DNA of 64,000 nt from SIG607 sp045605385. Its GTDB lineage: Bacteria > Bacillota > Clostridia > Oscillospirales > Acutalibacteraceae. The notes under the pieces were generated by a model that had not been told where the DNA came from, ran no database searches, and worked only from the letters and a program-made list of their open reading frames with translations. Of the stretch, positions 35,369 through 43,319 are shown piece by piece. The position numbers and the translations under genes are program-made. The DNA is taken from positions 62,001 to 126,000 of the forward strand of contig JAZUPW010000012.1 of the NCBI GenBank assembly GCA_045605385.1. Reading direction: 5' to 3'. Positions within the stretch are counted from its first letter, which is position 1. Each line of letters opens with the position of its first letter.

Positions 35369-36613
35369 ATGGATATTGCTTTTTCCAATACTTTTAAGAT
35401 ATTGGCTAACTACTTACTTGATATCCCACTACACTCGCTACCTTCTTTTGATTTGGAAAAATCCTATAAAATTGCTATGCACCACGAAATGACTACTGTC
35501 TTTTGTGCTGCTGTTCTTAAACTTTGTAAAAGCGGCGTTTTAGAAATTGAACCTGACAAACAAAAGCAACTTCGTTCTTTGCTGGTTAAAAAGAGTATTA
35601 AAAACGGCGAGAATTTTGAAAAGATAAACAAATTTTTGAAAGATAATTTTAACGGTAAAATTAACTATGCAATTATAAAAGGTTATTCGCTTACAGAATT
35701 TTATCCTTACGAAGAATACCGCGAATCTTGTGATACCGATATACTTATTGACGTTTGCGATGAAACTAAAGTGTTGAAATTATTAGATGCTAACGATTTT
35801 ATTGTAAAAATGCGTGTCGAAGGCGGTAATCACAGCAAGTGTTATAGTAGGGAATACGGTCTGTTAGAACTTCATATTTCGCTTTTTTACGAAACCGTTA
35901 AAAATGAATGGTTTGGCGGTTTTGATGCTGATTTGCATAATTTAAGATACGTTAACGATATGCCAACTTTGAATATTAAAGATAGTTTTCTGTTTTTGGT
36001 TTTTCACAGTTATAAACATTTTGTTTCGAATGTATTCAATTTAAAACAGTTTTTCGACATAATACTTTTTTTGAAAAAGTACAGCGGCAAATTAAATACT
36101 TTCGAAATTAACGAATTTTTGAAAGAACTTAAAATTGATAATTTTCTTAGCGCGGTGCTCACAATAGCGAAAAATTGCTTGGACTTAAATGTAAAAGACT
36201 GGTATTATTTTGAAGACAGCGCTTTTTATGAAGATTTAATTGAAGATATGTATGCAGGCGGCTGCTATGGCTTTGAAAAAGAAAAGCACGGTGATATGTT
36301 TGAAGTGTTTTATTATGAAAAACTTCAAAGCAGTAAAGGAAACAGCGCAAAAAAAACTGCAACCGATTGGCGTAGAAAATGTGTTTTGAAAACAGCGTCT
36401 TTTTCGGTATCAAATATGAAAAAAAGGTATTCCTTTGTAAACGAAAAAATTTATATGTTGCCCGTTGCGTGGTTTAAGCATTCAGCGTATATCATCAAAA
36501 CGGTAACAAAACGGCCTAAATTACTTTCGGATAGCATTAATTACAGACCTAAAGAAATTGATGATTTGCAAGAGAAAAGATTAGAAATTATGAAAAAAAT
36601 GGGGTTGTTTTAA
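35369..36613 (+). CDS. Second nucleotidyltransferase-fold protein (NTP_transf_5-like)
   Basis: 414 residues, a distant paralogue of the protein encoded at 28453-29649. The core motif reads IIKGYSLTEFYPYEEYRESCDTDILIDV, with D122-x-D124 as the expected metal ligands, and LLELHISLF later. The intervening and C-terminal sequences differ strongly from the other copy. AAGGAGGT precedes the ATG. The following 4,6-dehydratase gene begins two bases after its stop, so the two are co-transcribed. This ties the family to amino-sugar glycan synthesis here, although the reaction is unknown. Confidence 0.7.
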   Translation: MDIAFSNTFKILANYLLDIPLHSLPSFDLEKSYKIAMHHEMTTVFCAAVLKLCKSGVLEIEPDKQKQLRSLLVKKSIKNGENFEKINKFLKDNFNGKINYAIIKGYSLTEFYPYEEYRESCDTDILIDVCDETKVLKLLDANDFIVKMRVEGGNHSKCYSREYGLLELHISLFYETVKNEWFGGFDADLHNLRYVNDMPTLNIKDSFLFLVFHSYKHFVSNVFNLKQFFDIILFLKKYSGKLNTFEINEFLKELKIDNFLSAVLTIAKNCLDLNVKDWYYFEDSAFYEDLIEDMYAGGCYGFEKEKHGDMFEVFYYEKLQSSKGNSAKKTATDWRRKCVLKTASFSVSNMKKRYSFVNEKIYMLPVAWFKHSAYIIKTVTKRPKLLSDSINYRPKEIDDLQEKRLEIMKKMGLF

Positions 36614-36614
36614 A

Positions 36615-38501
36615 TTGAAAAGAGGAAAACGGATACTTAATTTTGCATTATTTTCTGTTTTAGATATTTTAATTATGTGGGTTTCCTATTACCTTGCTAT
36701 GATTTTAAGGCTTGGGGGACTCAGTGAGTTTCATAACGGTGTTTGGTTTGAACGTTTTATAAAGGCTTCGCCTATTTTCGTTCTGTGCTTTTTTGTGGTT
36801 ATGGTTATTGGCGGTACCTACAAAGTTTTGTGGCATTTTATGGGTTTGGGAGAACTTGTTAAAACTACGGTTCTTTGTTTTTCGGGCGCTGGTTTAAGTT
36901 TCTTGCTTTTTACAGTCTACACTAAATCTTTTCCTGGTTCATACATTACAAATATGTTTTACTTGCCACGTTCTATTTTTATTGTAGCGCCGTTTATTGC
37001 AAGTATATTTATTTGTTTTTCAAGAATTATTCTTAGACACGTATATATCAAATACCGCAAAAATAAAAATGTGTCTAAGCTTAAAGCAAACGCCCTTATA
37101 ATCGGTGCGGGTTATGCAGGCGCTATGCTTGTTGAAAGTATTCAGCATAACGATTATATGAAAGATGTAAATATAATTGGTATAATTGATGATGACCCTT
37201 CAAAACACGGCGTATATATTCACGGTGTAAGAGTTTTGGGGGATAGAAGTTCTATTATTCCCATTGTAAAAGAAAAACAGGTTGATACTATTATTTTTGC
37301 AATTAATACCTGTGATAAGGAAGAAAAGCAAAAAATTCTTAAAATTTGTCAAAGCACGGGTTGTGCTTTAAAAACTGTTTTGCCAATTTGGCAGTTGGAA
37401 AATTATAAAGATTCTAAAAATAAACTTGTACGTGACATTGAAATTACCGACCTTTTAGGCAGAGAACCTATACAGGTTGATATTGATAAGGTTGCGGGTT
37501 ACGTTACAAATAAGGTTGTGCTTGTAACAGGCGGCGGCGGTTCAATAGGTAGTGAACTTTGCCGTCAGATTGCAGCGCGTGAACCCGAAAAACTTATTAT
37601 TTTTGATATTTATGAAAACAATGCGTATGAAATTCAAAACGAACTAAAGCGCAAATATCCTGCACTTAATCTTGTCGTGCTTATTGGTTCTGTTCGAGAT
37701 TCTAAGCGTCTTGAACAGGTTTTCAATAAGTACAGACCCGATGTTGTATATCACGCCGCTGCTCATAAGCACGTGCCGTTAATGGAAGATAGCCCTAATG
37801 AAGCAATTAAGAATAACGTTATAGGTACGTTAAAAACGGTTCGTGTTTCGGATAAATACGGTGTTAAACGCTTTGTTATGATATCTACCGATAAGGCGGT
37901 TAACCCAACAAATATTATGGGCGCTTCTAAGCGTATATGCGAAATGATAGTACAGTCCTACAATGCGCGCAGTAATACCGAGTTCGTTGCAGTAAGATTC
38001 GGTAACGTATTAGGCTCTAACGGCAGTGTAGTTCCGCTATTTAAAAAGCAAATAGAAGCAGGCGGCCCTGTAACAGTAACCGACCCTGATATTATTCGCT
38101 ATTTTATGACTATTCCCGAAGCGGTTTCACTTGTTCTTCAGGCGGGTGCAAATGCTAAAGGCGGTGAAATATTCGTGCTGGATATGGGTAAGCCTGTAAA
38201 GATTTTAGATATGGCAGAAAATATGATACGCCTTTCGGGTTATACTCCTTACGTTGATATTGATATCAAGTTTGTAGGACTCCGTCCGGGTGAAAAGAAG
38301 TTTGAAGAACTTTTAATGGATGAAGAAGGTCTTGAAAAGACCGAAAATAACCTTATTTATATAGGCAAACCCATTGTGTTTGATGAAGAACCTTTCTGGA
38401 AAGAAATAGAAACTCTTGAAAGCGTAATGTACGACGATGAAATTGATCTTCGTACAATGGTAAAGAATATTGTTCCTACTTACAGAATACCGAATAATTA
38501 A
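36615..38501 (+). CDS. Membrane UDP-GlcNAc 4,6-dehydratase-like protein (PglF/CapD family)
   Basis: 628 residues. Four hydrophobic segments lie in the first 140 residues, then a CoA-binding-like Rossmann domain (ALIIGAGYAGAMLV) and the C-terminal SDR domain with VTGGGGSIGSE (about 304-314). The catalytic segment is STDKAVNPTNIMGASKR: TDK replaces the usual S/T triad and Met (M435) takes the place of the normal Tyr before K439, as in PglF. It would convert UDP-GlcNAc to UDP-4-keto-6-deoxy-GlcNAc, the substrate of the PglE-like aminotransferase at 4570. The start is most likely TTG at 36615, because later Met codons would delete the first helix. Confidence 0.88.
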   Translation: MKRGKRILNFALFSVLDILIMWVSYYLAMILRLGGLSEFHNGVWFERFIKASPIFVLCFFVVMVIGGTYKVLWHFMGLGELVKTTVLCFSGAGLSFLLFTVYTKSFPGSYITNMFYLPRSIFIVAPFIASIFICFSRIILRHVYIKYRKNKNVSKLKANALIIGAGYAGAMLVESIQHNDYMKDVNIIGIIDDDPSKHGVYIHGVRVLGDRSSIIPIVKEKQVDTIIFAINTCDKEEKQKILKICQSTGCALKTVLPIWQLENYKDSKNKLVRDIEITDLLGREPIQVDIDKVAGYVTNKVVLVTGGGGSIGSELCRQIAAREPEKLIIFDIYENNAYEIQNELKRKYPALNLVVLIGSVRDSKRLEQVFNKYRPDVVYHAAAHKHVPLMEDSPNEAIKNNVIGTLKTVRVSDKYGVKRFVMISTDKAVNPTNIMGASKRICEMIVQSYNARSNTEFVAVRFGNVLGSNGSVVPLFKKQIEAGGPVTVTDPDIIRYFMTIPEAVSLVLQAGANAKGGEIFVLDMGKPVKILDMAENMIRLSGYTPYVDIDIKFVGLRPGEKKFEELLMDEEGLEKTENNLIYIGKPIVFDEEPFWKEIETLESVMYDDEIDLRTMVKNIVPTYRIPNN

Positions 38502-38503
38502 AC

Positions 38504-38531
38504 AAAATGGCTCTTTTAAAAGAGCCATTTT
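38504..38531. terminator. Intrinsic terminator, perfect palindrome
   Basis: A 14-base stem, perfectly symmetrical: AAAATGGCTCTTTT and its complement, ending in Ts on both strands. Confidence 0.85.
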
Positions 38532-38558
38532 AATATTCAGAAATATACTTAATTATTC

Positions 38559-38587
38559 TTGACATTTAATATGTGAAAAGTTATAAT
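38559..38587 (+). promoter_or_regulatory. tRNA-Leu promoter
   Basis: Consensus TTGACA (38559-38564), 17-base spacer, TATAAT (38582-38587), 27 bases before the tRNA. Confidence 0.88.
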
Positions 38588-38614
38588 GTTACTTGCAGTT
38601 TGTACTAATAATAT

Positions 38615-38701
38615 GCGGATATGGCGGAACTGGCAGACGCGCTAGATTCAGGTTCTAGTGAGGGCAACTTCATGCAGGTTCGATTCCTGTTATCCGCACC
38701 A
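38615..38701 (+). tRNA. tRNA-Leu (anticodon CAG)
   Basis: Type II tRNA with a long variable arm. The acceptor stem GCGGAT pairs with ATCCGC, then discriminator A and an encoded CCA (38699-38701). The anticodon stem CTAGA/TCTAG encloses TTCAGGT, giving anticodon CAG (38649-38651). The T-arm has GGTTCGATTCC. It reads CUG codons. Confidence 0.97.
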
Positions 38702-38733
38702 AAAATCCGTCGACTTTGTCGGCGGATTTTTTA
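38702..38733 (+). terminator. tRNA-Leu terminator
   Basis: AAAATCCGTCGAC pairs with GTCGGCGGATTTT around TTT, followed by Ts. Confidence 0.88.
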
Positions 38734-38734
38734 T

Positions 38735-38941
38735 TCAAGCCGATAGGCTTGGTATATCATCACGCTTTAGCGTGCATATCATTGCCTCATTTATGCGGCG
38801 TATATCATCACACCATAGGTGTGCATATCTCTATCGGCTTGATGAGATACAGTGGCTTTGCCACTGATGATATGCAAAACTTAGTTTTGATGATATACAA
38901 GGCTTCGCCTTGATTTTAAAACCCAGTATTTATGCGGGTTT
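38735..38941. repeat. Array of short palindromes separated by a TATATCATCA-type linker
   Basis: At least five small hairpins (such as CGC-TTTA-GCG, CACC-ATA-GGTG, CAGTGG-CTTT-CCACTG, AAAAC-TTA-GTTTT and AAGGC-TTC-GCCTT) are joined by copies of GCATATCATCA or its reverse complement TGATGATATGC. CAAGCCGATAG (38736-38746) and its complement CTATCGGCTTG (38831-38841) bracket the first part. A final AAACCC/GGGTTT hairpin lies near 38920-38940. No ORF is convincing here. It looks like a non-autonomous repeat family, not a CRISPR array. Confidence 0.7.
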
Positions 38942-38964
38942 ACGCTTGATTACTATAACGCTAC

Positions 38965-39004
38965 TCCGCACCAAAAATCCTCATTCGTAAGAATGGGGAT
39001 TTTT
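38965..39004 (+). pseudogene. Orphan tRNA 3' end (CCA) followed by its own terminator
   Basis: The 16 bases TCCGCACCAAAAATCC (38965-38980) repeat exactly the 3' end of tRNA-Leu and the first terminator bases at 38693-38708. A second complete terminator hairpin follows (AAAATCC-CATTC with GAATG-GGATTTT, loop GTAA). There is no recognisable T-arm upstream, so this is either the stump of a lost second tRNA or a target-site/attachment duplication. Confidence 0.55.
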
Positions 39005-39028
39005 ACTTTTTCACGAAAGTTGTATAGT

Positions 39029-39304
39029 AGGGTAAAGCGAAAAATCCGAACCCGCCTCAAAGCGGTATATTTCGGCGCTTTTTACTCAATTCATTCTTGT
39101 AAGGCGATAGCCTTACTGCAACTGTATTAAATAAAAATCACTCAAAATCTTCTCTCTTTGAGGTCAAAGATTTTAAAAAGGCAGATTTTTGTTCAGACAA
39201 GGCACGAAACGCAGTTAATCCTTGACGGATTAACGAGTATTTTAACAAAGAATGAGCGAAAATCTGCCTTTTTAAAACGGAGTTCGGATTTCTCGCTTTA
39301 CCCT
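39029..39304. repeat. MITE-like element with 23-base terminal inverted repeats
   Basis: The left end (39029-39051, beginning AGGGTAAAGCG) is the reverse complement of the right end (39282-39304, ending CGCTTTACCCT) with one mismatch over 23 bases. An internal inverted pair, AAGGCAGATTTT and AAAATCTGCCTT, lies nearer the right half, bracketing a GC-richer segment. No coding potential was seen. Size and structure suggest a non-autonomous mobile element; no target duplication was confirmed. Confidence 0.6.
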
Positions 39305-39335
39305 AAAAAAGGACTGTCCATAATTGGACAGTCCT
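39305..39335 (-). terminator. Terminator of the leftward 40-residue ORF
   Basis: AGGACTGTCC pairs with GGACAGTCCT around ATAATT; the leftward T-run is the complement of AAAAAA at 39305-39310. Confidence 0.8.
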
Positions 39336-39341
39336 AAAATT

Positions 39342-39464
39342 TTATTCATCATTGCAAGTGTTAACGTAAATGTCTTCACAACGTTGTAGCGCTTGTTTTA
39401 ACTTTTCAATAACCTCCTCAGTTTCTTTTAGTAATTCTATATACATTTTCTTGTAATCGGGCAT
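39342..39464 (-). CDS. Small conserved-looking acidic ORF, 40 residues
   Basis: A 40-residue protein beginning MPDYKKMYIELL and ending in CNDE, predicted to be almost wholly helical (a single coiled-coil-like segment rich in E, K and L). The start at 39464 is chosen because AAAGGA lies at the right distance; the longer in-frame extension to 39587 runs through a structured RNA and is rejected. It lies directly downstream of the ncRNA terminator and has its own terminator, so it could be expressed by read-through from the ncRNA promoter. Function unknown; I recognise no domain. Confidence 0.55.
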   Translation of the reverse strand: MPDYKKMYIELLKETEEVIEKLKQALQRCEDIYVNTCNDE

Positions 39465-39486
39465 ATTTAAAAATCCTTTCTTAAAA

Positions 39487-39658
39487 ATAAAAAAGTGCAC
39501 AACACAGGGCTGCGCACCGAAAAATGCAGCTCTGGACATTGTCACACGTTCCAACTCTTTCCGCAAAGGTATGCTTAAGATGAGCATGCATTTTTACCAA
39601 AAGGTGAAATGCATCCTTTGCCTAAAAAGAGTAATTAAATTCGCTCGAACGTGTGACA
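39487..39658 (-). ncRNA. Structured non-coding RNA candidate (or terminator-ended leader)
   Basis: Read leftward from about 39658, about 170 nt. A perfect outer stem (TTGTCACACGTTC with GAACGTGTGACAA) encloses ACTCTTT/AAAGAGT and GGCAAAGG/CCTTTGC stems. Inside are two apical hairpins, ATGCATTT/AAATGCAT and TGCT/AGCA. After the closing stem comes GCTGC/GCAGC, overlapping a final terminator (GTGCGCA with TGTGCAC) and a T-run. A well-formed promoter precedes it. I do not recognise 6S, SRP, RNase P, tmRNA or a known riboswitch. It could be an independent RNA or a regulatory leader for the small ORF. Confidence 0.65.
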
Positions 39659-39663
39659 AGTGT

Positions 39664-39692
39664 ATTATAACATTAAAAAATAAAAAAGTAAA
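39664..39692 (-). promoter_or_regulatory. Promoter of the ncRNA candidate
   Basis: Leftward TTTACT (39687-39692), 17-base spacer, TATAAT (39664-39669); transcription would begin just before the outer stem. Confidence 0.7.
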
Positions 39693-39729
39693 GAATTTTC
39701 GGTTGACATATTTCGACAATTCGGGCGAC

Positions 39730-39764
39730 AAAAAAACGACACACGGTTTTCCGTGTGCCGTTTT
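39730..39764 (-). terminator. Terminator of the deacetylase gene
   Basis: CGGCACACGG pairs with CCGTGTGTCG around AAAA on the leftward strand, followed by a T-run; it starts four bases after the stop. Confidence 0.88.
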
Positions 39765-39768
39765 ACAA

Positions 39769-42700
39769 TTAATACTGCTGTTGAGCGCTGTTAAGTTGAT
39801 ATCCTAAAGGAATAGATGTGTAGCCTTTACCTTTAAATAAATCATCAACAGTTACAAATTCATAACCCTCTTTTTCAAGTGCGGGAAGTATTATTTCCAA
39901 AGCCTGTGCAGTTTTTTCGGTAGAGTGCATTACAAATATTGAACCGTCAGCCGCGTGTTGTATAACTGTATTTGCAACCTCTTCGGCGGTAGTGGTAGTA
40001 CCGGACCAGTCGGTAACACCAAAACCTGCGATGAGCGGTATTCCTGCTTCTTTACAGGTTTGGTAAATAAGTTCGTTTCCGCTAAGACCGGGAAGACGTG
40101 CCATTGTGGTTTTTACACCAACAACGTTGTTAAGCGCGATGTTAGTATTTTCAAACTCGGCAAGAACTTCTTCCTTGCTTGTGCTGTTAATTAAAGAACC
40201 GTCGTGCTTAAAGGTGTGACTTGCTAACTGACATCCGTTATCAAGTGCGTGGTTAAGGTAAGCTGTTTGTCCTGCATTAATATTCTGTCCGATAAGGAAG
40301 AATGTACAAGCACCGTTGTATTTCTTAAAGGAATCAACAATAGGGAGCATAGAAGCATTAGGACCGTCATCAAACGTTAAAGCAATTAACTTTTTATAGG
40401 GTTTAGCGCATTTATGCTGAACGCCGAGCGGAATGCTGTCATAACCTTTAATCTCAAAGAGCTCGCTTCCTGATACGAATACGTAGCCGTTTTCGTGAAG
40501 TTCTGCGAGAAGTTCGTCAAGCATATTTGCGGTATGCTCAATAGCGTGTAAGCAAATAATTGCGCCGTCGTAAGCGTTGTTAACAATATTGCTTACAACT
40601 TTGTCAGTACCTTCACCTGTAGTGAAAGCGTTACCAAACATAGGAAGCTTCATTTCTATCATGGCTTCCTTAACAACGTCGTTAATACCAAAGTTGGGAA
40701 GACGTGCTATCTTCATATCGTAGCCGACTTCATCGTAAACCCTTTGCCAAGCGTTCTGCATCTGATTCTTTACTGCTTCTTTATCAGTATAGGTTTGCAT
40801 ATTCGGGTGATTCATAGAATGGTTACCGATTTCAAAGCCCTGGTCAATAGCATACTGTAAATGCGGCTTTGTTTCAGCGTTAAGATGCAAGTAGTCGGTG
40901 ATTAAGAAGAAGGTGGCTTTTCCGTTATATTTATTAAAACTGTTAACAATATTGGTGAAATAAACACTCGGACCGTCGTCAAAGGTTAAAGCGATATATC
41001 TTGTGGGTCCTAAAATTGTTTTTAATCCGGCAATTTTTTTCTTTAATGCGGCAAGGTCAGCGGCATTAATTGTGTTATCATTTGTAACTTCTGCGCCAAC
41101 GCTGTTGCATTCTTCAATGCCTGAAATATGTTTTTTCATAACAGCAAGGTCACCTGCGTTTCTTAGTCCGTCTTCATCAAGGTCGCCGTAAAGCACCCAT
41201 TTTGCATAGTAAGTTTTTCCGTCCTCATATTTTTCGCCTGCGGGAAGAGTAAATTCAGCATCATAGAACCAACCGTCAAAAGCGTAACGGTAACGGTAAG
41301 CAGTTTCGGGAAGTTTTGGCTCTTCGCCTATAATATACTGTTCGCCGATTGGCGATTCGGTCATATCGTAATCCTTAAATCCACCGTTATATTCCATATA
41401 GCTTACGCCATATTCAATATCAGCTTTTTCAAGCTGAATGGATTTAATTTGAATTTCGCTTCTTACACCGTCGGTAAGACCTGCACTGTTAGCAAAAATG
41501 CCTGCAAAAGGAACAATACCGTTAAGTGAACCTGTTTCAAATTCAAAGCTTGTAGTCTGCCATTCGGTGTTAACTTCGTTGACTAAAATTTCTTCGGCAT
41601 TAAAAGTAAATCCTTTGTTAGAAAGGTCGGTAACAAGGTTAGGTGTAAGACCGTAACCTAATTTAAAGAGTACCTGTTTACCCATAGTCTGACTTCTGTA
41701 GGTAACAGTCATTGTGTATTTTGAATAAGGCTTTAATACAACTGCATAACCTTCATCGTCAGTAGCAAAGGTAAGACCGCCTTCACTCCAGGTGTTATAA
41801 GCGTAGAAACGGAAGGTGCCGTCGGTAACGCCTTTTGCACCCCAGCCTTTATGGATAAAGGTGGGATAGAATTTACCGTCGTAATTTAAGGGGTATAAAG
41901 CTTTGCCGCCTATTTCGGCAAAAATAGAATCGGTGTAGGTATCGTAATAATTTCTGAATACACAGTAAAGATTACTTACGCCGCTTTCAAGAGTTGCAGA
42001 AGTAAGCATTCTCTTACCTGCGGGGTCTAAAGAAAGACCTGCAAAGTATTTGCCTTCGGGTGCTTCAGGAAAATCAAAGGCGGGAATGTTATCGCCAACG
42101 TTTAAGCCTTCTATAGTCTTATAAAGTTCATTACCGTTGTAAATTCTTAATTTACCGTCGCTCGGTACGTCTTTCTGAACAGAAATATAATCAATTATAA
42201 TGTTACAGGGGGCACCGCTTGGAGCAAGACCTCTGATTCCAGAAAAAACAATGTTTATATAAGGGTCGTAAGTAAGCGAGTATGTATCGGTACCGCCGTT
42301 TTCGGTGTTGTCAGCAGTTGCAAGCATTCTGCCATACTCATCGGTTTCATAATCGGGGGTATTAATGGTATATGTGGCAGTCTTGCAGTTAGCACCCGTG
42401 TAATCGGTATATTCTGCGGAATCGTTAGTGCCTGCCCAGAAGTTAATTGCACTGTAAAGCGGAACGTTTAAACCTTTCTTTGAATTTTCGGTAATTTCGC
42501 CGTTAAGGGCGGTAACGTTACCGTCAAAGGTATAAACTTTGCCGCCGTAGGCGGGTTGGTAATCGACATACTCAAATAGTTTGGAATCATTTCCGTAAAC
42601 TTTAACGGTGTCTTCACCGTCTTTTTGCTTTGTGGCAAGTGTACCCGCACCAACGTAAAAATTGGTGTGTGCGGGAAGAAAGTTATAATACCATTTAATT

Positions 42701-43101
42701 TCAACTTTATATTTTGAATTTGGCTCTACAATAAAAGGTTCGCCATCTTCATTTGTGGGAATAATCCTTACGCCGTCTGCCCATATATTCGAGTTAGACG
42801 GATCTTTATAACCTTCAAGTTTAAGACCACTTACGGTTTTGCTTCCAACCTGAATTTCGGTAAGTTCATATTTTGCTGCTGCAGAATTATGTCCTACGCT
42901 GTAATTGAAGGCATAAAACTCGTTTCCCTTACTGTCGGTTGAAGCTTCACCCAAACTAAAAACGGTAGAGTCTTCGCTTGAAAAATCGTAAAAAGCGTTT
43001 TCGGGGAGTGTTGTTTTAGCTTCTGCCGTAATTCCTGTCGGTAATATACAAACCGAAAGAATTAATGCTAACATTAAAACAATGCTAATTATTTTTTTCA
43101 T
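39769..43101 (-). CDS. Secreted tandem polysaccharide deacetylase (two NodB domains) with internal dockerin
   Basis: 1110 residues. A signal peptide (MKKIISIVLMLALILSVCILP...) leads into about 570 residues of beta-rich, possibly carbohydrate-binding sequence. An InlB/Listeria-Bacteroides-type repeat follows (about 605-637), then a two-repeat dockerin at 639-694 (DLDEDGLRNAGDLAVMKKHISG and NDNTINAADLAALKKKIAG). Two NodB/CE4 domains come last, at about 701-900 and 904-1095. Each has TFDDGP and an H-S/T-x-x-H metal motif (HSMNH, HTFKH). CE4 enzymes remove acetyl groups from peptidoglycan, chitin or xylan. The first NodB domain lacks the DW motif that the second has (VTDWSG), so it may be impaired or specialised. 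The ATG follows GAGGTG. Confidence 0.88.
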   Translation of the reverse strand: MKKIISIVLMLALILSVCILPTGITAEAKTTLPENAFYDFSSEDSTVFSLGEASTDSKGNEFYAFNYSVGHNSAAAKYELTEIQVGSKTVSGLKLEGYKDPSNSNIWADGVRIIPTNEDGEPFIVEPNSKYKVEIKWYYNFLPAHTNFYVGAGTLATKQKDGEDTVKVYGNDSKLFEYVDYQPAYGGKVYTFDGNVTALNGEITENSKKGLNVPLYSAINFWAGTNDSAEYTDYTGANCKTATYTINTPDYETDEYGRMLATADNTENGGTDTYSLTYDPYINIVFSGIRGLAPSGAPCNIIIDYISVQKDVPSDGKLRIYNGNELYKTIEGLNVGDNIPAFDFPEAPEGKYFAGLSLDPAGKRMLTSATLESGVSNLYCVFRNYYDTYTDSIFAEIGGKALYPLNYDGKFYPTFIHKGWGAKGVTDGTFRFYAYNTWSEGGLTFATDDEGYAVVLKPYSKYTMTVTYRSQTMGKQVLFKLGYGLTPNLVTDLSNKGFTFNAEEILVNEVNTEWQTTSFEFETGSLNGIVPFAGIFANSAGLTDGVRSEIQIKSIQLEKADIEYGVSYMEYNGGFKDYDMTESPIGEQYIIGEEPKLPETAYRYRYAFDGWFYDAEFTLPAGEKYEDGKTYYAKWVLYGDLDEDGLRNAGDLAVMKKHISGIEECNSVGAEVTNDNTINAADLAALKKKIAGLKTILGPTRYIALTFDDGPSVYFTNIVNSFNKYNGKATFFLITDYLHLNAETKPHLQYAIDQGFEIGNHSMNHPNMQTYTDKEAVKNQMQNAWQRVYDEVGYDMKIARLPNFGINDVVKEAMIEMKLPMFGNAFTTGEGTDKVVSNIVNNAYDGAIICLHAIEHTANMLDELLAELHENGYVFVSGSELFEIKGYDSIPLGVQHKCAKPYKKLIALTFDDGPNASMLPIVDSFKKYNGACTFFLIGQNINAGQTAYLNHALDNGCQLASHTFKHDGSLINSTSKEEVLAEFENTNIALNNVVGVKTTMARLPGLSGNELIYQTCKEAGIPLIAGFGVTDWSGTTTTAEEVANTVIQHAADGSIFVMHSTEKTAQALEIILPALEKEGYEFVTVDDLFKGKGYTSIPLGYQLNSAQQQY

Positions 43102-43149
43102 AAAAATTCACCTCAAATATATTTTACAATAATAACAAATAAATGTAAA

Positions 43150-43181
43150 TGGAATTTTGTGAAAACATTATGGAATTTTGT
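43150..43181. promoter_or_regulatory. Direct repeat upstream of the deacetylase gene, possible operator
   Basis: TGGAATTTTGT occurs twice (43150-43160 and 43171-43181), 21 bases apart, that is about two helical turns, 49 bases upstream of the deacetylase start. It is a plausible regulator-binding site; no regulator is identified. Confidence 0.35.
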
Positions 43182-43319
43182 TGTACAAAAGCATTTACAG
43201 ATATCCGTTTTATTTTATTATAAATTCTAATAAAGTGTTATCAACATTTTATGCTATTTATTAGAAGTCTTAATTAATCGGAGAAAAACATTACCTTTAA
43301 TAATAATGATTGTAGTTAG

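Noticed and set aside
38735..38941. Possible CRISPR array
   Set aside because: The repeated units are 10-11 bases in alternating orientation and the material between them is palindromic, not unique spacers; no cas genes are present.
39487..39658. Identification as 6S RNA
   Set aside because: The size and long hairpin are compatible, but the multi-stem interior and downstream terminator overlap do not clearly match a 6S open-complex mimic; left unassigned.
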